A stretch of DNA of 54,946 nucleotides from Planctomycetia bacterium (GCA_030527105.1 JAUNBK010000017.1:1-54946), one strand, 5' to 3'. Shown: positions 8,459-17,797, counted from the stretch's first letter. Notes: generated from the letters alone by a model not told the origin. Numbers and translations are program-made.

Positions 8459-9394
8459 TCAATGTCCCTTTGATTTTTCCTTGCCATACCGAGGCTGTCC
8501 GCTCCAGCCAAGTTTTTTTTGCAGCGTGCGATAATAGGAGTACCCAGGCACGTTCAACATCTTGAAACTAACGTTCGAGGGACGCACTAAAACCGTGTCC
8601 TCTGGAGTGATTTTCGCGAGAATCTTCCCATCAACCACCGTGGCGGTTTCGATATTCTTAGAAATCACGTTCAATTGGAACGTTCGACGTGCGGAATCGA
8701 CGACGGGGCGATACGTGAGCGTGTGCGGCGCGATAGGAGAAATGACGACCACGTCCAAACCCTGACGCAGAATGGGCCCCCCTGCCGACAAATTGTGCGC
8801 CGTCGAGCCAATCGGCGTGCTCAAAATCAAACCGTCGCAACTGTATGTTGTGACGAATTCTCCATCCGCATACAATTTCACTTCCATAATGTGGAACGCA
8901 GCATTCTGAATCGCCACCTCATTCATCACCAAAGCAGAACGCGGTTCCCCTTCAAACGAAGGTCCACTCACGATGCAATCCAAAAGGCGATGCTCAGAGA
9001 TGAGGAAGTGATTTTCGGAGACACGAGACGCCCCAAAATGCTTCTTTTCGAGACAGTCGTCACTCCAACTTGCCCCTGCGAGAAGAATGAACTCGCTTAG
9101 AACCCACAATTTTTCGATCAAATCCTCTGGCGCGACGTCGGCAAGGAATCCAAGACGCCCCAGATTAATAGGGAGAACGGGGAGCTGCCGCGCGCCCATT
9201 TGTTTCACGGCACGAAGGATCGAACCGTCCCCCCCAAACACAAGAGCGACGTCCGCCTGAATATCGTCTAAAGGTTTCGTACCCGTCAGATCTTCAAGAA
9301 CAATCTCCGCGCAGCGCTCGATTTGGGGGCGGAGCACTTCAATCGTCTCACACACCCCAGAGCGCTTTTGATATCCTAAAATGAGGACTTTCAT
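8459..9394 (-). CDS. nadK: NAD kinase
   Basis: NadK phosphorylates NAD to NADP using ATP or polyphosphate in the cytoplasm. The 311-residue protein shows the diagnostic FGGDGSILRAVKQMG at about residues 53-67, followed by INLGRLGFLADV. It also has the NAD-binding YSCDGLILSTPIGSTAHNL and SAGGPI. The aspartate in GGDGS is the catalytic residue. The gene starts 3 bp after the stop of the DUF362 gene (the stop TAG, then AAG, then ATG), which implies translational coupling. The C-terminal end, rich in Lys and Gly, has no counterpart I recognise. Confidence 0.94.
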   Translation of the reverse strand: MKVLILGYQKRSGVCETIEVLRPQIERCAEIVLEDLTGTKPLDDIQADVALVFGGDGSILRAVKQMGARQLPVLPINLGRLGFLADVAPEDLIEKLWVLSEFILLAGASWSDDCLEKKHFGASRVSENHFLISEHRLLDCIVSGPSFEGEPRSALVMNEVAIQNAAFHIMEVKLYADGEFVTTYSCDGLILSTPIGSTAHNLSAGGPILRQGLDVVVISPIAPHTLTYRPVVDSARRTFQLNVISKNIETATVVDGKILAKITPEDTVLVRPSNVSFKMLNVPGYSYYRTLQKKLGWSGQPRYGKEKSKGH

Positions 9395-9397
9395 CTT

Positions 9398-10339
9398 CTA
9401 CATTCGAACCCGCGCGGTATTCAACGAATTCAGATTCATCGTCCCAATGTTCATCTCGTCGCCAATGGCGAGATAGCCAACTTCATCAAGCGGCATCTCA
9501 ACGATTTGGTTGAAGAAGCGCGTTGCGGCAGTATCCACCGCGACAATATCGGGCGAAATGAACAATCCCTTCGGATTCACCACGTCCGCTAAAGAACGCC
9601 CGCGCGGTCCGTTGGATTTCATCACACGATAGGCGTCGACAATATTCAAGACGGGCATCTTTTCGTACGTGCAAATGTCCGCAATGCATTGATTGAGGTT
9701 GTTGGTGTGGAAGAACCGACGATCCCACACGATTCCCATAAGGTTTTTCATCGCAATGGTCATGCGCGCGCCGCTGTGCGTTTTGAGGATAGGGATATTA
9801 ATCCAACAATCACACTCGAGAATCGCGTTGTGCAGCTTGCACGTTTTGAGGTTTTTCGCAAGTGGAAGCTGCACCTCAGTATAATAGCGCTCATCGTTGC
9901 CGGGCAGGACTTTCGCACCCGCATTCTCGGCGGCTTCCTGGATTCCACTCGTCGTGTAGCACCCTCTCCACTCGTCGCACGTGTGATCAAAAACCGTGAC
10001 TTCCGACGCCCCCGCCTGTTGGCACGCTTTAATAACGGCAACAATCAACTCTGGGTTTGTATTCCCTGCAAGTTCGGGCGTCTTGATCCAGCCGATATTT
10101 GGCTTGATGCAAACTTTTTGTCCTTTCTTGACGAAACGCCCCATGCCACCCATTCTTTGGATAGCAGCGTTGAACATCTCGGCAGGCTCTCCGCCAATCA
10201 CGGCGGCGAGATCGGCGGGACCTTCCTGTTTTTTCCCTCGTTTTGCGCCCTGGGCAAGGACATCCATAGATCCGTGGGTCGAAACCGCCGCCGTCATTCC
10301 CGCTATAGCAAGTGATTTCAAAAATTCCTGTCGATTCAT
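9398..10339 (-). CDS. DUF362 domain protein with export signal
   Basis: A protein of about 313 residues. The ATG at 10339 has GAGGA upstream and gives MNRQEFLKSLAIAGMTAAVS, which resembles a Tat signal but has NRQ instead of twin arginines. The rest is a DUF362 domain with KVCIKPNIGW, TNPELIVAVIKAC, SEVTVFDHTCDEWRGCY and INIPILKTHSGARMTIAMKN. The usual C-terminal ferredoxin module of longer relatives is absent. DUF362 proteins are widespread and their reaction is not settled. The gene is coupled to nadK (3-bp gap) and has its own promoter at 10400-10428. Confidence 0.85.
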   Translation of the reverse strand: MNRQEFLKSLAIAGMTAAVSTHGSMDVLAQGAKRGKKQEGPADLAAVIGGEPAEMFNAAIQRMGGMGRFVKKGQKVCIKPNIGWIKTPELAGNTNPELIVAVIKACQQAGASEVTVFDHTCDEWRGCYTTSGIQEAAENAGAKVLPGNDERYYTEVQLPLAKNLKTCKLHNAILECDCWINIPILKTHSGARMTIAMKNLMGIVWDRRFFHTNNLNQCIADICTYEKMPVLNIVDAYRVMKSNGPRGRSLADVVNPKGLFISPDIVAVDTAATRFFNQIVEMPLDEVGYLAIGDEMNIGTMNLNSLNTARVRM

Positions 10340-10399
10340 ACCATTATCCTCATCCTTTCTTAATGTGGAAAGCAAATATCGTCCTAACAACGAACGTGC

Positions 10400-10428
10400 A
10401 TTCTACCCTATTTGGAGACTTTTCGCAA
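10400..10428 (-). promoter_or_regulatory. Sigma-70-type promoter for the DUF362-nadK operon
   Basis: On the minus strand TTGCGA and TAGAAT are separated by 17 nt. The start codon at 10339 is about 60 nt downstream. It sits in the 195-bp gap after the ubiA-like gene. Confidence 0.6.
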
Positions 10429-10534
10429 GGGTGGGAGCCTCCTTTTTTTCAGAGAAACCCGATTTTTCGACAAATTTTCCATCGGCTCTCTTTTCGAGCA
10501 CGCCAAGGCACCCACCAATACGCACCCTCTAATC

Positions 10535-11494
10535 TCACCAATGGAGAAAAATCTCCACGCCTCCCACGCCCAAGAGCGTCAGACTGATGATCGAATTCAC
10601 GTGAAAAAACGCGATATTCACCTTTTTCGCGTCCTGAACGTCGACAATAGCGTGTTCATAAATTAAAAGGAGCGCGATAAAAAGAACGCCAGCCAACCAA
10701 ATAGACGAAAAAGGTGGGAAGAACATCGGGAGCGCAAGAAGCGGAAGGAGAACGCAAAAATGGCACAGCGCCGCGAGGCGGAGGGCGGCAGGGACGCCGT
10801 ACCTTCCGGGGATACTAAAAACGCCGTGCGTGCGGTCGAATGCGGCATCCATGCACGCATAAATAATATCAAAACCTGCCGACCAGAATAAAACCGCACC
10901 CGCCAGCAAGAAAGGGGAAAGCTCCGACAGAAGGAGAGGAAGGTCTCCTGAGTCGCACCACGTTTGAAAGGCACGCACCCACACCTCCCCACGCAACGCC
11001 ACCCAAGCCGCAAGTGGAGTGAGCATTAATGCCGCTCCGAGCCAAAAATGCACGAGATTCGTGAAGCGTTTTGCGAGGCTGTATCCGAAGAGAAAAAGGA
11101 GCACCGGGAGCGCCGCCACGGCAGGAATCGGATTTCTCGGCAGAAAACATAACGTCCCCGCGACGAAGCCCAACGACGAGAGAACAAGAAAAACAACAGC
11201 ACTTCGAAGGCTGAGCGACCCGACGCACAAATGGCGCGAGGAAGTGCGTGGGTTGAGCGCGTCGATCTTTCGATCCGCAATTCGGTTGAACGTCATTGCT
11301 GCGCTGCGTGCAAAAACCATGCAGACCAAAATACCCACAAAATCAAGGAGACGAAACGGAATTATTGCCGCCCCCTCCACCTCGGGGTGATAATTCATGT
11401 ACCACGCCATGAGCGCCCCCAGAAACGCGAACGGAAGCGCAAAAAGCGTGTGGCTAAAACGAATCAATTCCAAATAACGCGCCAAAATGGACAT
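10535..11494 (-). CDS. UbiA-family polyprenyltransferase (MqnP-like)
   Basis: This 319-residue membrane enzyme attaches a polyprenyl chain to an aromatic acceptor. The first aspartate motif is NRIADRKIDALNPRTSSR at about residues 70-87, and the second is DIIYACMDAAFDRTHGV. Both bind the Mg-diphosphate of the prenyl donor. Seven to nine hydrophobic segments are visible. In planctomycetes this subgroup usually serves menaquinone synthesis by the futalosine route, so MqnP is the likely role, but 4-hydroxybenzoate prenylation cannot be excluded from sequence alone. The gene lies 32 bp after the lptF-like gene in the fabH-lptF-ubiA operon. Confidence 0.88.
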   Translation of the reverse strand: MSILARYLELIRFSHTLFALPFAFLGALMAWYMNYHPEVEGAAIIPFRLLDFVGILVCMVFARSAAMTFNRIADRKIDALNPRTSSRHLCVGSLSLRSAVVFLVLSSLGFVAGTLCFLPRNPIPAVAALPVLLFLFGYSLAKRFTNLVHFWLGAALMLTPLAAWVALRGEVWVRAFQTWCDSGDLPLLLSELSPFLLAGAVLFWSAGFDIIYACMDAAFDRTHGVFSIPGRYGVPAALRLAALCHFCVLLPLLALPMFFPPFSSIWLAGVLFIALLLIYEHAIVDVQDAKKVNIAFFHVNSIISLTLLGVGGVEIFLHW

Positions 11495-11526
11495 CTTTCA
11501 CTCCAATCGCACTCCATTTGCCAACA

Positions 11527-12795
11527 TCAAAGGGCGCGCCGAATAAACACGATCCCAAACACCAACAAACCAAGGTTTGGTATCCACATACAAAGCGCCG
11601 GGAGCGCCCCATCTTTCGCGGCGTTGAGGAAAATCATCTGAAGGGGGTAGTACGAAAGGACAAGCGGCGCGATAATGGCAGAGAAAACAGAAAGCGGACT
11701 CGATTTCCCCTTTTTGAGGGCAAGTGGGACACTCAAAAGTGCAATGAAAAAGCAATTGAACGACGTCGCCCACCGCCGCGTGGGTTCAATCTTCGCACGC
11801 TCTATCGAACGCTGGCACCGACGAATTTCCTGATGCAAGTCTTGCCACACGGAACTCTCAAACGCGTCGATCTTCCCAAAAACCAAGTTTCTCGACGCTT
11901 GAACGAGGATTTGATTTTCGACTTCGTGGATTCGCTCGTTTTGCTCCTCCACAAACCCGTCCAACCGGTCGATCGACATCGTGGAGGGGCGCTCGTCGGA
12001 GATTCCACGGATAAAACGATTGACCTCCAACTTCTCTGGCGAGATAAAGACGATCGTCCTGCCGGGTATGATGCCGCGCCTCTCTTTACTCGAGTGCGTC
12101 ACGTTGTCGAGCGTGATTTTAATGACGGTCTCCTCGGGTCGCGGCGAGTACGTGAAACCTGGGAAATTGCTCTCGAATTGTTTCTCGCTCTCCCTTTTTA
12201 GGTACTTTGCCTGTCCAACCTGAATCATGGCTGTCTGCGCCGAGCAAGCAAAAGCGACCTCAGGATTCCGATGCGTGAACGTAAGATTGTGGAGCGTCCG
12301 CCCCTCCACCGATTTCACACTGAAGGAGTAGTCGCGATACTGAATCATGCCGTCGTTTTTCAAGGTCGAATAGAGAATATTCTCTGCCGACGCCGCCAAA
12401 ACCTTGCCAATGCCGAATTTCCCCCACGAGTTGTGGAGGTCGATCATCCAATAATTCACAAAACTCATCGCAAACGCGAGGAGAAAAGCGGGGTACATCA
12501 CGCGCCACGAGGAGATGCCAGAGGATTGCAAGGCGAGGATTTCACGCGACGCCGTAAGTTGCGAGTAGACGAGAACGCACGTGAGCATCACGACAAACTG
12601 CCCCGAGAGCGACATGGAGTAAGGGAAAAGATACGGGAGCAGCTTGGGAATCTCGCTCAACGGCAACTTCTGCACGACACCTTGCAAAAAAAGCGCAAGA
12701 ATAACGAAAAAGAGCGTGATTCCCACTTGAAAGGCAAAGAAAATCAGGAACAACTGCCGCAGCAGGCGCCCCGGAATGATTTTAAAACAGTCCAT
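11527..12795 (-). CDS. LptF/LptG-family lipopolysaccharide-export permease
   Basis: This protein of about 422 residues belongs to the YjgP/YjgQ family, whose members form the membrane part of the Lpt machine that lifts lipopolysaccharide from the inner membrane. The start at 12795 (MDCFKIIPGRLLRQLF) has GGAGA just upstream; a much longer open frame runs back over the fabH-like gene and is not real. Transmembrane segments lie at about 15-40, 60-85, 105-125 and in the last 110 residues. The motif LTASREILALQSSGISSWRVM is typical of the family. Between them lies a large periplasmic beta-jellyroll region. It follows the fabH-like gene by 26 bp. Confidence 0.9.
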   Translation of the reverse strand: MDCFKIIPGRLLRQLFLIFFAFQVGITLFFVILALFLQGVVQKLPLSEIPKLLPYLFPYSMSLSGQFVVMLTCVLVYSQLTASREILALQSSGISSWRVMYPAFLLAFAMSFVNYWMIDLHNSWGKFGIGKVLAASAENILYSTLKNDGMIQYRDYSFSVKSVEGRTLHNLTFTHRNPEVAFACSAQTAMIQVGQAKYLKRESEKQFESNFPGFTYSPRPEETVIKITLDNVTHSSKERRGIIPGRTIVFISPEKLEVNRFIRGISDERPSTMSIDRLDGFVEEQNERIHEVENQILVQASRNLVFGKIDAFESSVWQDLHQEIRRCQRSIERAKIEPTRRWATSFNCFFIALLSVPLALKKGKSSPLSVFSAIIAPLVLSYYPLQMIFLNAAKDGALPALCMWIPNLGLLVFGIVFIRRAL

Positions 12796-12821
12796 AATTC
12801 TCCAGTCTCTCCACTGGCTTT

Positions 12822-13844
12822 CTACAAGCGATCCGACCGACCCGCACTCCAAGAGTCTTTCCACAAAACGCCACCCCACGAAAGACCGACGCCAAAGCCG
12901 AGCATCATCGCCTTTTTCTCCGGGTTCAACTCGCCACTCTCGCGCAGCTCGCGAATGAGAATCGGAATGGTGGAACTCACGGTGTTGCCAATGTGCTCCA
13001 TCCGAATCGGCGCCTTCTCCGGCGGAATACCCAAACTCGAAGTGAGCGACTGGAGCATTTTTTTCGTTGCTTGATGCATCAGGAAAATATTCACGTCGTC
13101 TTTCGTAATATTCGCCTTGTCCAAGAGCTGCGCCACAAGCGGTGGGATTTTGGAGTTCGTGAAACTCATCAACTCTGCACCATCCATATAAAGGCTGCTC
13201 TTCCATCGCCGACGGTGCCTCGGTTTGAGCGACAAAGATTCCGGTCTCATCCCCTTCCCATAGGCAATGAGCGTGTCCGCCCCCTCGCCATCCGTCCCAA
13301 AGAGAAACGGTCCGAGAGAATGCTGCTCGCTCGCCTCAATAAGTGTTGCCGTGGCGGCATCACTAAAAATCGTCCGCAGAGAACGATCCCCAGAATCGAT
13401 ATATTTCGTGTAGGTTTCCGCCGTGATAAGAATAATCCGTTTTGCGATACCACCGCGAATAAGCCCATCCGCAAGACTCAAGCCATAAACGTAACCAGAG
13501 CAGCCGAGGTTGAAGTCGAGCGCGCCACACTCTACACGCAGCCCAAGACGATGCTGGACGAGACACGCCGTCGTGGGAATCGGGTAGTCGGGCGACTGCG
13601 TACACAGAAGAATAAAATCGATACTTTTGGGGTCGATATCGTACCCATCAATCAGCTTCGACGCCGCTTTATACGCCATATCCGAAGCAAACTCATCCGG
13701 TGCAGAAACATAGCGGGCATAAATTCCAGTTTTGGCGCATATTTCGTCCAACTCCCACTCAGGATGTTCGAGCTTCAGATCGTCGATCGTCTCGCATTTT
13801 TCTGGGAGATAAACGGCAATGGGTCCGATTTGAGCATAATTCAT
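12822..13844 (-). CDS. fabH: 3-oxoacyl-ACP synthase III family protein
   Basis: A protein of about 340 residues with the thiolase fold. KASIII enzymes condense acyl-CoA with malonyl-ACP to start fatty acid synthesis. The catalytic triad is present: Cys at about residue 114 in NLGCSGYVYGL, His at about 256 in LMHQATKKML, and Asn at about 286 in GNTVSS. The ATG at 13844 has AAAGGAA about 8 nt upstream. The C-terminal GFGVGLSWGGVLW is canonical. Beyond fatty acid synthesis, paralogues with this look also serve special lipids or polyketides, so a housekeeping role is likely but not proven. It leads an operon with lptF-like and ubiA-like genes. Confidence 0.88.
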   Translation of the reverse strand: MNYAQIGPIAVYLPEKCETIDDLKLEHPEWELDEICAKTGIYARYVSAPDEFASDMAYKAASKLIDGYDIDPKSIDFILLCTQSPDYPIPTTACLVQHRLGLRVECGALDFNLGCSGYVYGLSLADGLIRGGIAKRIILITAETYTKYIDSGDRSLRTIFSDAATATLIEASEQHSLGPFLFGTDGEGADTLIAYGKGMRPESLSLKPRHRRRWKSSLYMDGAELMSFTNSKIPPLVAQLLDKANITKDDVNIFLMHQATKKMLQSLTSSLGIPPEKAPIRMEHIGNTVSSTIPILIRELRESGELNPEKKAMMLGFGVGLSWGGVLWKDSWSAGRSDRL

Positions 13845-13880
13845 ATTGTTTTTCCTTTGACTACAACCAACCACCCACAC

Positions 13881-13908
13881 ATTTTACATAAAAATCCGAT
13901 TGTGTCAA
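13881..13908 (-). promoter_or_regulatory. Strong promoter for the fabH-lptF-ubiA operon
   Basis: On the minus strand a consensus TTGACA is followed after 16 nt by TAAAAT. The fabH start at 13844 is about 37 nt downstream of the -10 box. Confidence 0.75.
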
Positions 13909-14006
13909 GCGCATTTCTGCGGAAATTTAGGAAAAAAGCGGATTTATCCCCGCCAAAATCGGCTTTGGTCTCTCCGCTTTTAGTCCGCCATCGGAGCTTC
14001 ACACCA

Positions 14007-14054
14007 GGCTCCTCACTTTTTTGTGAAAACTCAAATTCGTTTGAGCGCCAATAT
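14007..14054 (+). repeat. Shared 48-bp element, copy A
   Basis: This segment matches 31526-31573 in inverse orientation over 48 bp with two mismatches, both near the GGCTCCT end; the other 38 bp (14017-14054) are identical. Upstream of it lies TCCGCCATCGGAGCTTCACA, a degraded inverse of the palindromic-repeat core. It sits about 30 bp downstream of the SUMF1-domain gene stop. Confidence 0.85.
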
Positions 14055-14084
14055 GCCACCCAGATACCACCCTGCCCCGCTCTT

Positions 14085-15059
14085 CTACTCCATGGCATGG
14101 AAGGGAACGCAGACGAGTCGGAAGCCTAAATCGTTGGACAAAAACAACTCCTCGTTCCTCCCTCGATACGCCGCCCTGCAAAAAACCGCCTTGGAGAGCC
14201 AACTTCCTCCACGAAAGATACGCGAAAGACCGCTTTTCGGTCCCTTCGGATCGACAATTTCGCACTTCGAACCATCTTTGTCGCAGCCTTGAGCCGGATA
14301 GGGAGCGTACCAATCGCGGCACCATTCCCAAACATTTCCGTGCATATCGTAAAGCCCCCATGGATTCGGTGGGTACTGCGCAACAGGGGAAGTTCCACAG
14401 AGAAAAGGTCCCTTCTGCGTCGTTCCGAAAGGATACCGTCCGTAGCAATTCGCCTGCTCGCCATTCAATTTCGTCCCAAAATGATAGCAATCATTCGTCC
14501 CTGCCCGACACGCGTATTCCCACTGCGCCTCCGTCGGAAGAGTGACACAGACGCCAAGTTTTCGAGAGAGCCATTGCGCAAAGACATTCACATCGCACCA
14601 ATGCACGAGCGTGACAGGGTGCTCATCGTTCTGATAGATTAGACCGGGCGAGTCCCAACGAAACGCATCGGACGACTCGAATTTCGAGGTCTTGGGATTC
14701 CAAACCCAACTCGGCACGGTATAAGGACGCTTGCCAGGCTCGTAGCCCGTCTCATCGACGAACAGGCGAAACAGATTAAGAGTAACGGGGGTTTCAAGCA
14801 TCCAAAAACCCGAGGATATACGGACAAGATGTTGGGTTTCGTCGTAATGCTTCCACGTGATTTTGCCCTTCTCCCACTCCCAACGGGGTGACCCGCAAAG
14901 AAACGCTCCAGGAGGGCACCAACGCCATGCTATCTCCAGAGAAGCAATGCAATCAATCCGCCGCTCACCAGGAACCAAACGACGAAACGCGTGTACCGAA
15001 GGTTCCTGACAGAATCGTTTTCCACAGGAATCCGGAGGCGTATTTTCCGAAGTACGCAT
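14085..15059 (-). CDS. SUMF1/FGE-domain protein
   Basis: This protein of about 324 residues has a formylglycine-generating-enzyme-type fold. Motifs in order are WRWCPPGAFLCGSP, MLETPVTLNLFRLFVDETG, HPVTLVHWCDVNVFAQWL, LPTEAQWEYACRAG, GLYDMHGNVWEWCRDWY and FRGGSWLSKAVFCRAAYRG. The start at 15059 is preferred because GGAGG lies 8 nt upstream. True formylglycine-generating enzymes need a pair of cysteines near the RGGSW motif; only one is seen here, so a sulfatase-activating role is doubtful and another SUMF1-fold function is more likely. No sulfatase gene is nearby. There is no clear signal peptide. Confidence 0.85.
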   Translation of the reverse strand: MRTSENTPPDSCGKRFCQEPSVHAFRRLVPGERRIDCIASLEIAWRWCPPGAFLCGSPRWEWEKGKITWKHYDETQHLVRISSGFWMLETPVTLNLFRLFVDETGYEPGKRPYTVPSWVWNPKTSKFESSDAFRWDSPGLIYQNDEHPVTLVHWCDVNVFAQWLSRKLGVCVTLPTEAQWEYACRAGTNDCYHFGTKLNGEQANCYGRYPFGTTQKGPFLCGTSPVAQYPPNPWGLYDMHGNVWEWCRDWYAPYPAQGCDKDGSKCEIVDPKGPKSGLSRIFRGGSWLSKAVFCRAAYRGRNEELFLSNDLGFRLVCVPFHAME

Positions 15060-15426
15060 GAAACAGTCCTCCATCAGTGGGCGAGAGGAACATTGTGTGC
15101 TTATACTCATCGCATTTCAAAATTCAGGTCTTCGCAATGTCCCACTCGCCGTAGTGTGCGACCTCGTTGGCAAACGTTCTGTTCAGAACAAAAAAAAGAC
15201 CGAGCCACCAACAAGAACACCCACGGACACTTTCTCCATTTTACAAAAGATTGTTTATCGGTCAAGAGGGGGTGGGGGCTACTTTTTCATGAAACTGATC
15301 TTGTAATCTCGGCATATTCTCTGGTGGGGGTAGAAAAAAATCGAAAATATGGTATACTGACGTCGAGTGTGTGGTCTATTTCCACCATTTTCGCCTAAGT
15401 TCAGGATTTTCCAACGGAGAGTACTC
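15060..15426. other. Intergenic region upstream of the NtrC-type regulator
   Basis: This 367-bp gap separates a minus-strand gene from a plus-strand gene. It holds an extended -10 promoter at 15350-15358. A stretch at about 15095-15165 weakly resembles the palindromic repeat (TATACTCATCG, then CGCCGTAGTGTGCG). I find no further gene. Confidence 0.45.
15350..15358 (+). promoter_or_regulatory. Extended -10 promoter for the NtrC-type regulator
   Basis: TGGTATACT fits an extended -10 box (TGnTATAAT-like). No good -35 is visible, as is common for extended -10 promoters. The GTG start at 15427 is about 70 nt downstream. Confidence 0.45.
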
Positions 15427-16875
15427 GTGACGCCTTCAGCCATATCCATCTTGATTGTCGATAACGAACGTCCCCATGCCGACATTGTTGCGCTTGCGCT
15501 CGCGCGGGTTGGGTACACTACGGAAATTGCCGAGTCGGGCGAGGAGGCTGTTTCGAAAATCGAGTCTGGACACTTTGACGTCATTTTCACGGATCTCATC
15601 ATGGAGGGGATTGATGGCTTCGGTGTGCTCCAAAGCGCGCGACAGAATTTGCCCGACGCATCCGTGATTATCATGACGGGGCACGGAAGCGTTCCGTCTG
15701 CCGTGAGTGCCATGCAGCAAGGGGCGTTCAATTATCTCCTCAAACCGCTCGATTTGAAGCAATTGCGCGCCGTTGCGGAGAAAGCGGCGGAGAGCGCATT
15801 TCTCAAACGTGCGAATCAGGAACTCCAAACGCGCTTGGACGAAAAATTCGGGTTCGAAAAACTGGTCGGCAGCAGTCCAGAGATGCTGGCCATAATTGAA
15901 AAGCTGCGCCGAATCGCTCCCACGAACGCCACGGTTCTCATTCAGGGCGCAACAGGCACGGGGAAGGAACTCGTCGCGCAGGCGATTCATCAAAATAGTC
16001 CTCGAAAAAACGAACCCTTCGTTGGTCTCAATTGCGCGGCACTCAGCGAGAATATCTTGGAAAGCGAGCTTTTTGGTCACGTCAAGGGAGCTTTCACAGA
16101 CGCGACCTCCGATCGGATTGGGAAATTCGAGTACGCAAACGGCGGAACGCTCTTTCTCGACGAGGTAGGGGACATGCCGATGCCAACACAAATAAAGCTC
16201 CTGCGCGTCTTGGAGGAGAACGAAATCACTCGCGTCGGTGCCAACGCGCCGATCAAGGTGAATGTGCGTCTCCTCTCCGCCACGAATCGTGATTTGAAGA
16301 GCGAAATCGAAAAAGGACACTTCCGAAGCGACTTGTATCATCGGTTGAAGGTCGTCTCTGTGCGCCTTCCTTCTCTTGCCGAAAGAACGGGCGACATTCC
16401 GGTGCTCATTGATTATTTTATCCGTTTTTTCGCGAAGAAGCACGAGAAAACGATTCGTGGCATGTCGGCTGCCGCGCGGAAGTATCTCCTCGCGTATGAT
16501 TATCCCGGCAACGTGCGCCAGCTGCGGAATATGATCGAGAGCATGGTGGTTGTGGATTACGACGAGTTGCTCAACGTGGACGATTTGCCAGAGGAACTGG
16601 ACGATTTGGTTTCAGAGGAGGATCGACAGCAGGCGATTTTGCTCACGCAGAATATTTCGCACACGCTGCGGGAGCCGGAAGCCTCTGGCGTTGCGACGAA
16701 TGCGGAGGCAAATCCGCAGCGCGACCCGATCGAGGCGCTCGTGGGGCACTCCCTCGAGGATTTGGAGGCACGTTTCATCGCCGCGACGCTCGCCCACACA
16801 AATGGCAATCGCGAGGAGGCGGCAAAATTGCTCGGCATCAGCGAGAGAACTCTCTATAGAAAAATAAAACCATAA
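15427..16875 (+). CDS. Sigma-54-type response regulator (NtrC family)
   Basis: This 482-residue protein has a receiver domain at residues 1-125 with phospho-acceptor D56 in [12 protein letters not shown]+ domain follows at about 145-380, with Walker A GATGTGKE near 174 and Walker [13 protein letters not shown] near 244. A Fis-type helix-turn-helix ([21 protein letters not shown]) closes the protein. The GAFTGA loop that contacts sigma-54 reads GAFTDA here, near residue 220. GTG at 15427 is the start because GGAGAG lies 7 nt upstream. The cognate kinase is not adjacent; the FHA-GAF kinase at 40564-42633 is the only one in the window, and pairing is only a guess. queC starts 10 bp downstream. 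Confidence 0.92.
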   Translation: MTPSAISILIVDNERPHADIVALALARVGYTTEIAESGEEAVSKIESGHFDVIFTDLIMEGIDGFGVLQSARQNLPDASVIIMTGHGSVPSAVSAMQQGAFNYLLKPLDLKQLRAVAEKAAESAFLKRANQELQTRLDEKFGFEKLVGSSPEMLAIIEKLRRIAPTNATVLIQGATGTGKELVAQAIHQNSPRKNEPFVGLNCAALSENILESELFGHVKGAFTDATSDRIGKFEYANGGTLFLDEVGDMPMPTQIKLLRVLEENEITRVGANAPIKVNVRLLSATNRDLKSEIEKGHFRSDLYHRLKVVSVRLPSLAERTGDIPVLIDYFIRFFAKKHEKTIRGMSAAARKYLLAYDYPGNVRQLRNMIESMVVVDYDELLNVDDLPEELDDLVSEEDRQQAILLTQNISHTLREPEASGVATNAEANPQRDPIEALVGHSLEDLEARFIAATLAHTNGNREEAAKLLGISERTLYRKIKP

Positions 16876-16885
16876 GGAGCGAATC

Positions 16886-17587
16886 ATGAACGCCGTTCTT
16901 CTCCTCTCGGGAGGTTTGGACTCAACGACTGTTGGCGCGATAGCGAAGTCACAAGGTTTCGACTTGTACGCGCTCACGGTGTCGTACGGGCAGCGCCACG
17001 CGTTTGAGCTTGAAGCAGCGCGGCGCGGCGCGACGGCGTTGGGGGTGGTTCGCCACGAGTTTCTCGACGTAAATCTCGCGCAATTCGGCGGGAGTGCGCT
17101 CACAACGCCGACGATTCCCGTCCCGCACGGTCGGTCGGAGGAGACAATGGGGTCGGACATTCCCGTCACGTACGTTCCCGCACGAAACACCATCCTTCTT
17201 TCGCTCGCGCTCGCTTTTTCGGAGACAATCGGGGCGGAAGATATCTTTTTGGGAATCAATCACGTGGATTATAGTGGGTATCCCGATTGCCGACCGGAAT
17301 TTTTGCGCGCATTTGAGGCACTCGCCAACCTCGCGACGAAGGGTGGTGTGGAGGGGACGCTCAAAACGAAAATACACGCGCCGCTCCTTCATATGTCGAA
17401 GGGAGAAATCGTGCGCGAAGGCGTGCGTCTCGGGGTCGATTATTCCCTCACGCACACGTGCTACGACCCGCGTGAAGACGGCGCCAGCTGCGGCGAGTGT
17501 GACGCGTGCCTCCTGCGCCTCGCGGGCTTTCGAGAAGCAGGTGTCGTCGACCCCCTCCGCTACGCGACGCCACTTCCGCGAGACTAG
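16886..17587 (+). CDS. queC: 7-cyano-7-deazaguanine synthase
   Basis: QueC converts 7-carboxy-7-deazaguanine to preQ0 with ATP and ammonia, in queuosine synthesis. The 233-residue length is standard. The PP-loop SGGLDSTT is at residues 8-15, and the zinc site [17 protein letters not shown] provides the four C-terminal cysteines. [16 protein letters not shown] is also typical. AAGGAG lies 6 nt before the ATG, and the gene follows the NtrC-type regulator by 10 bp, so it is probably cotranscribed with it. No preQ1 riboswitch fits in that gap. No other queuosine gene is in the window. Confidence 0.95.
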   Translation: MNAVLLLSGGLDSTTVGAIAKSQGFDLYALTVSYGQRHAFELEAARRGATALGVVRHEFLDVNLAQFGGSALTTPTIPVPHGRSEETMGSDIPVTYVPARNTILLSLALAFSETIGAEDIFLGINHVDYSGYPDCRPEFLRAFEALANLATKGGVEGTLKTKIHAPLLHMSKGEIVREGVRLGVDYSLTHTCYDPREDGASCGECDACLLRLAGFREAGVVDPLRYATPLPRD

Positions 17588-17680
17588 CGTTGCATCAGAA
17601 AAATAGACGGAACAAGCAAACGTAGTGAGCGGTCTAAAAGTTGAGCGGAGAACGAAGAGCGCAGCCCGTAGTTTCAGACG

Positions 17681-17779
17681 GTGCTCCTTTAAATTCCCGT
17701 TTTGCGCGACGTTTTGCGAGCCGTGGTGCGTAGCTCCAACGGCGGACGACGCCGGAAATTTCAACGCGAGGTATTATAA
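17681..17779 (+). repeat. Dispersed palindromic intergenic repeat, copy 4
   Basis: The left arm is CTCCTTTAAATTCCCGTTTT. The core is GCGAGCCGTGGTGCGTAGCT followed by CCAACGGCGGAC. The right arm is CGGAAATTTCAACGCGAGG ending TATTATAA. It lies between the convergent queC and MurE-like genes and ends 19 bp from the latter stop. Confidence 0.85.
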
Positions 17780-17797
17780 AATTGACACAACTCTATT

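Noticed and set aside
12796..13206. Long N-terminal extension of the LptF-like protein
   Set aside because: It overlaps the fabH-like gene in another frame and the extension has no family match; the ATG at 12795 follows GGAGA and begins the family domain.
15095..15165. Further copy of the palindromic repeat upstream of the NtrC-type gene
   Set aside because: Only scattered similarity remains (TATACTCATCG and CGCCGTAGTGTGCG); it is too weak to list as a copy.
15436..16443. Minus-strand frame of 335 codons opposite the NtrC-type regulator
   Set aside because: It is the shadow of a well-supported gene and contains no recognisable domain or start.
16870..16890. preQ1 riboswitch upstream of queC
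   Set aside because: The gap after the NtrC-type gene is only 10 bp, so no aptamer fits.
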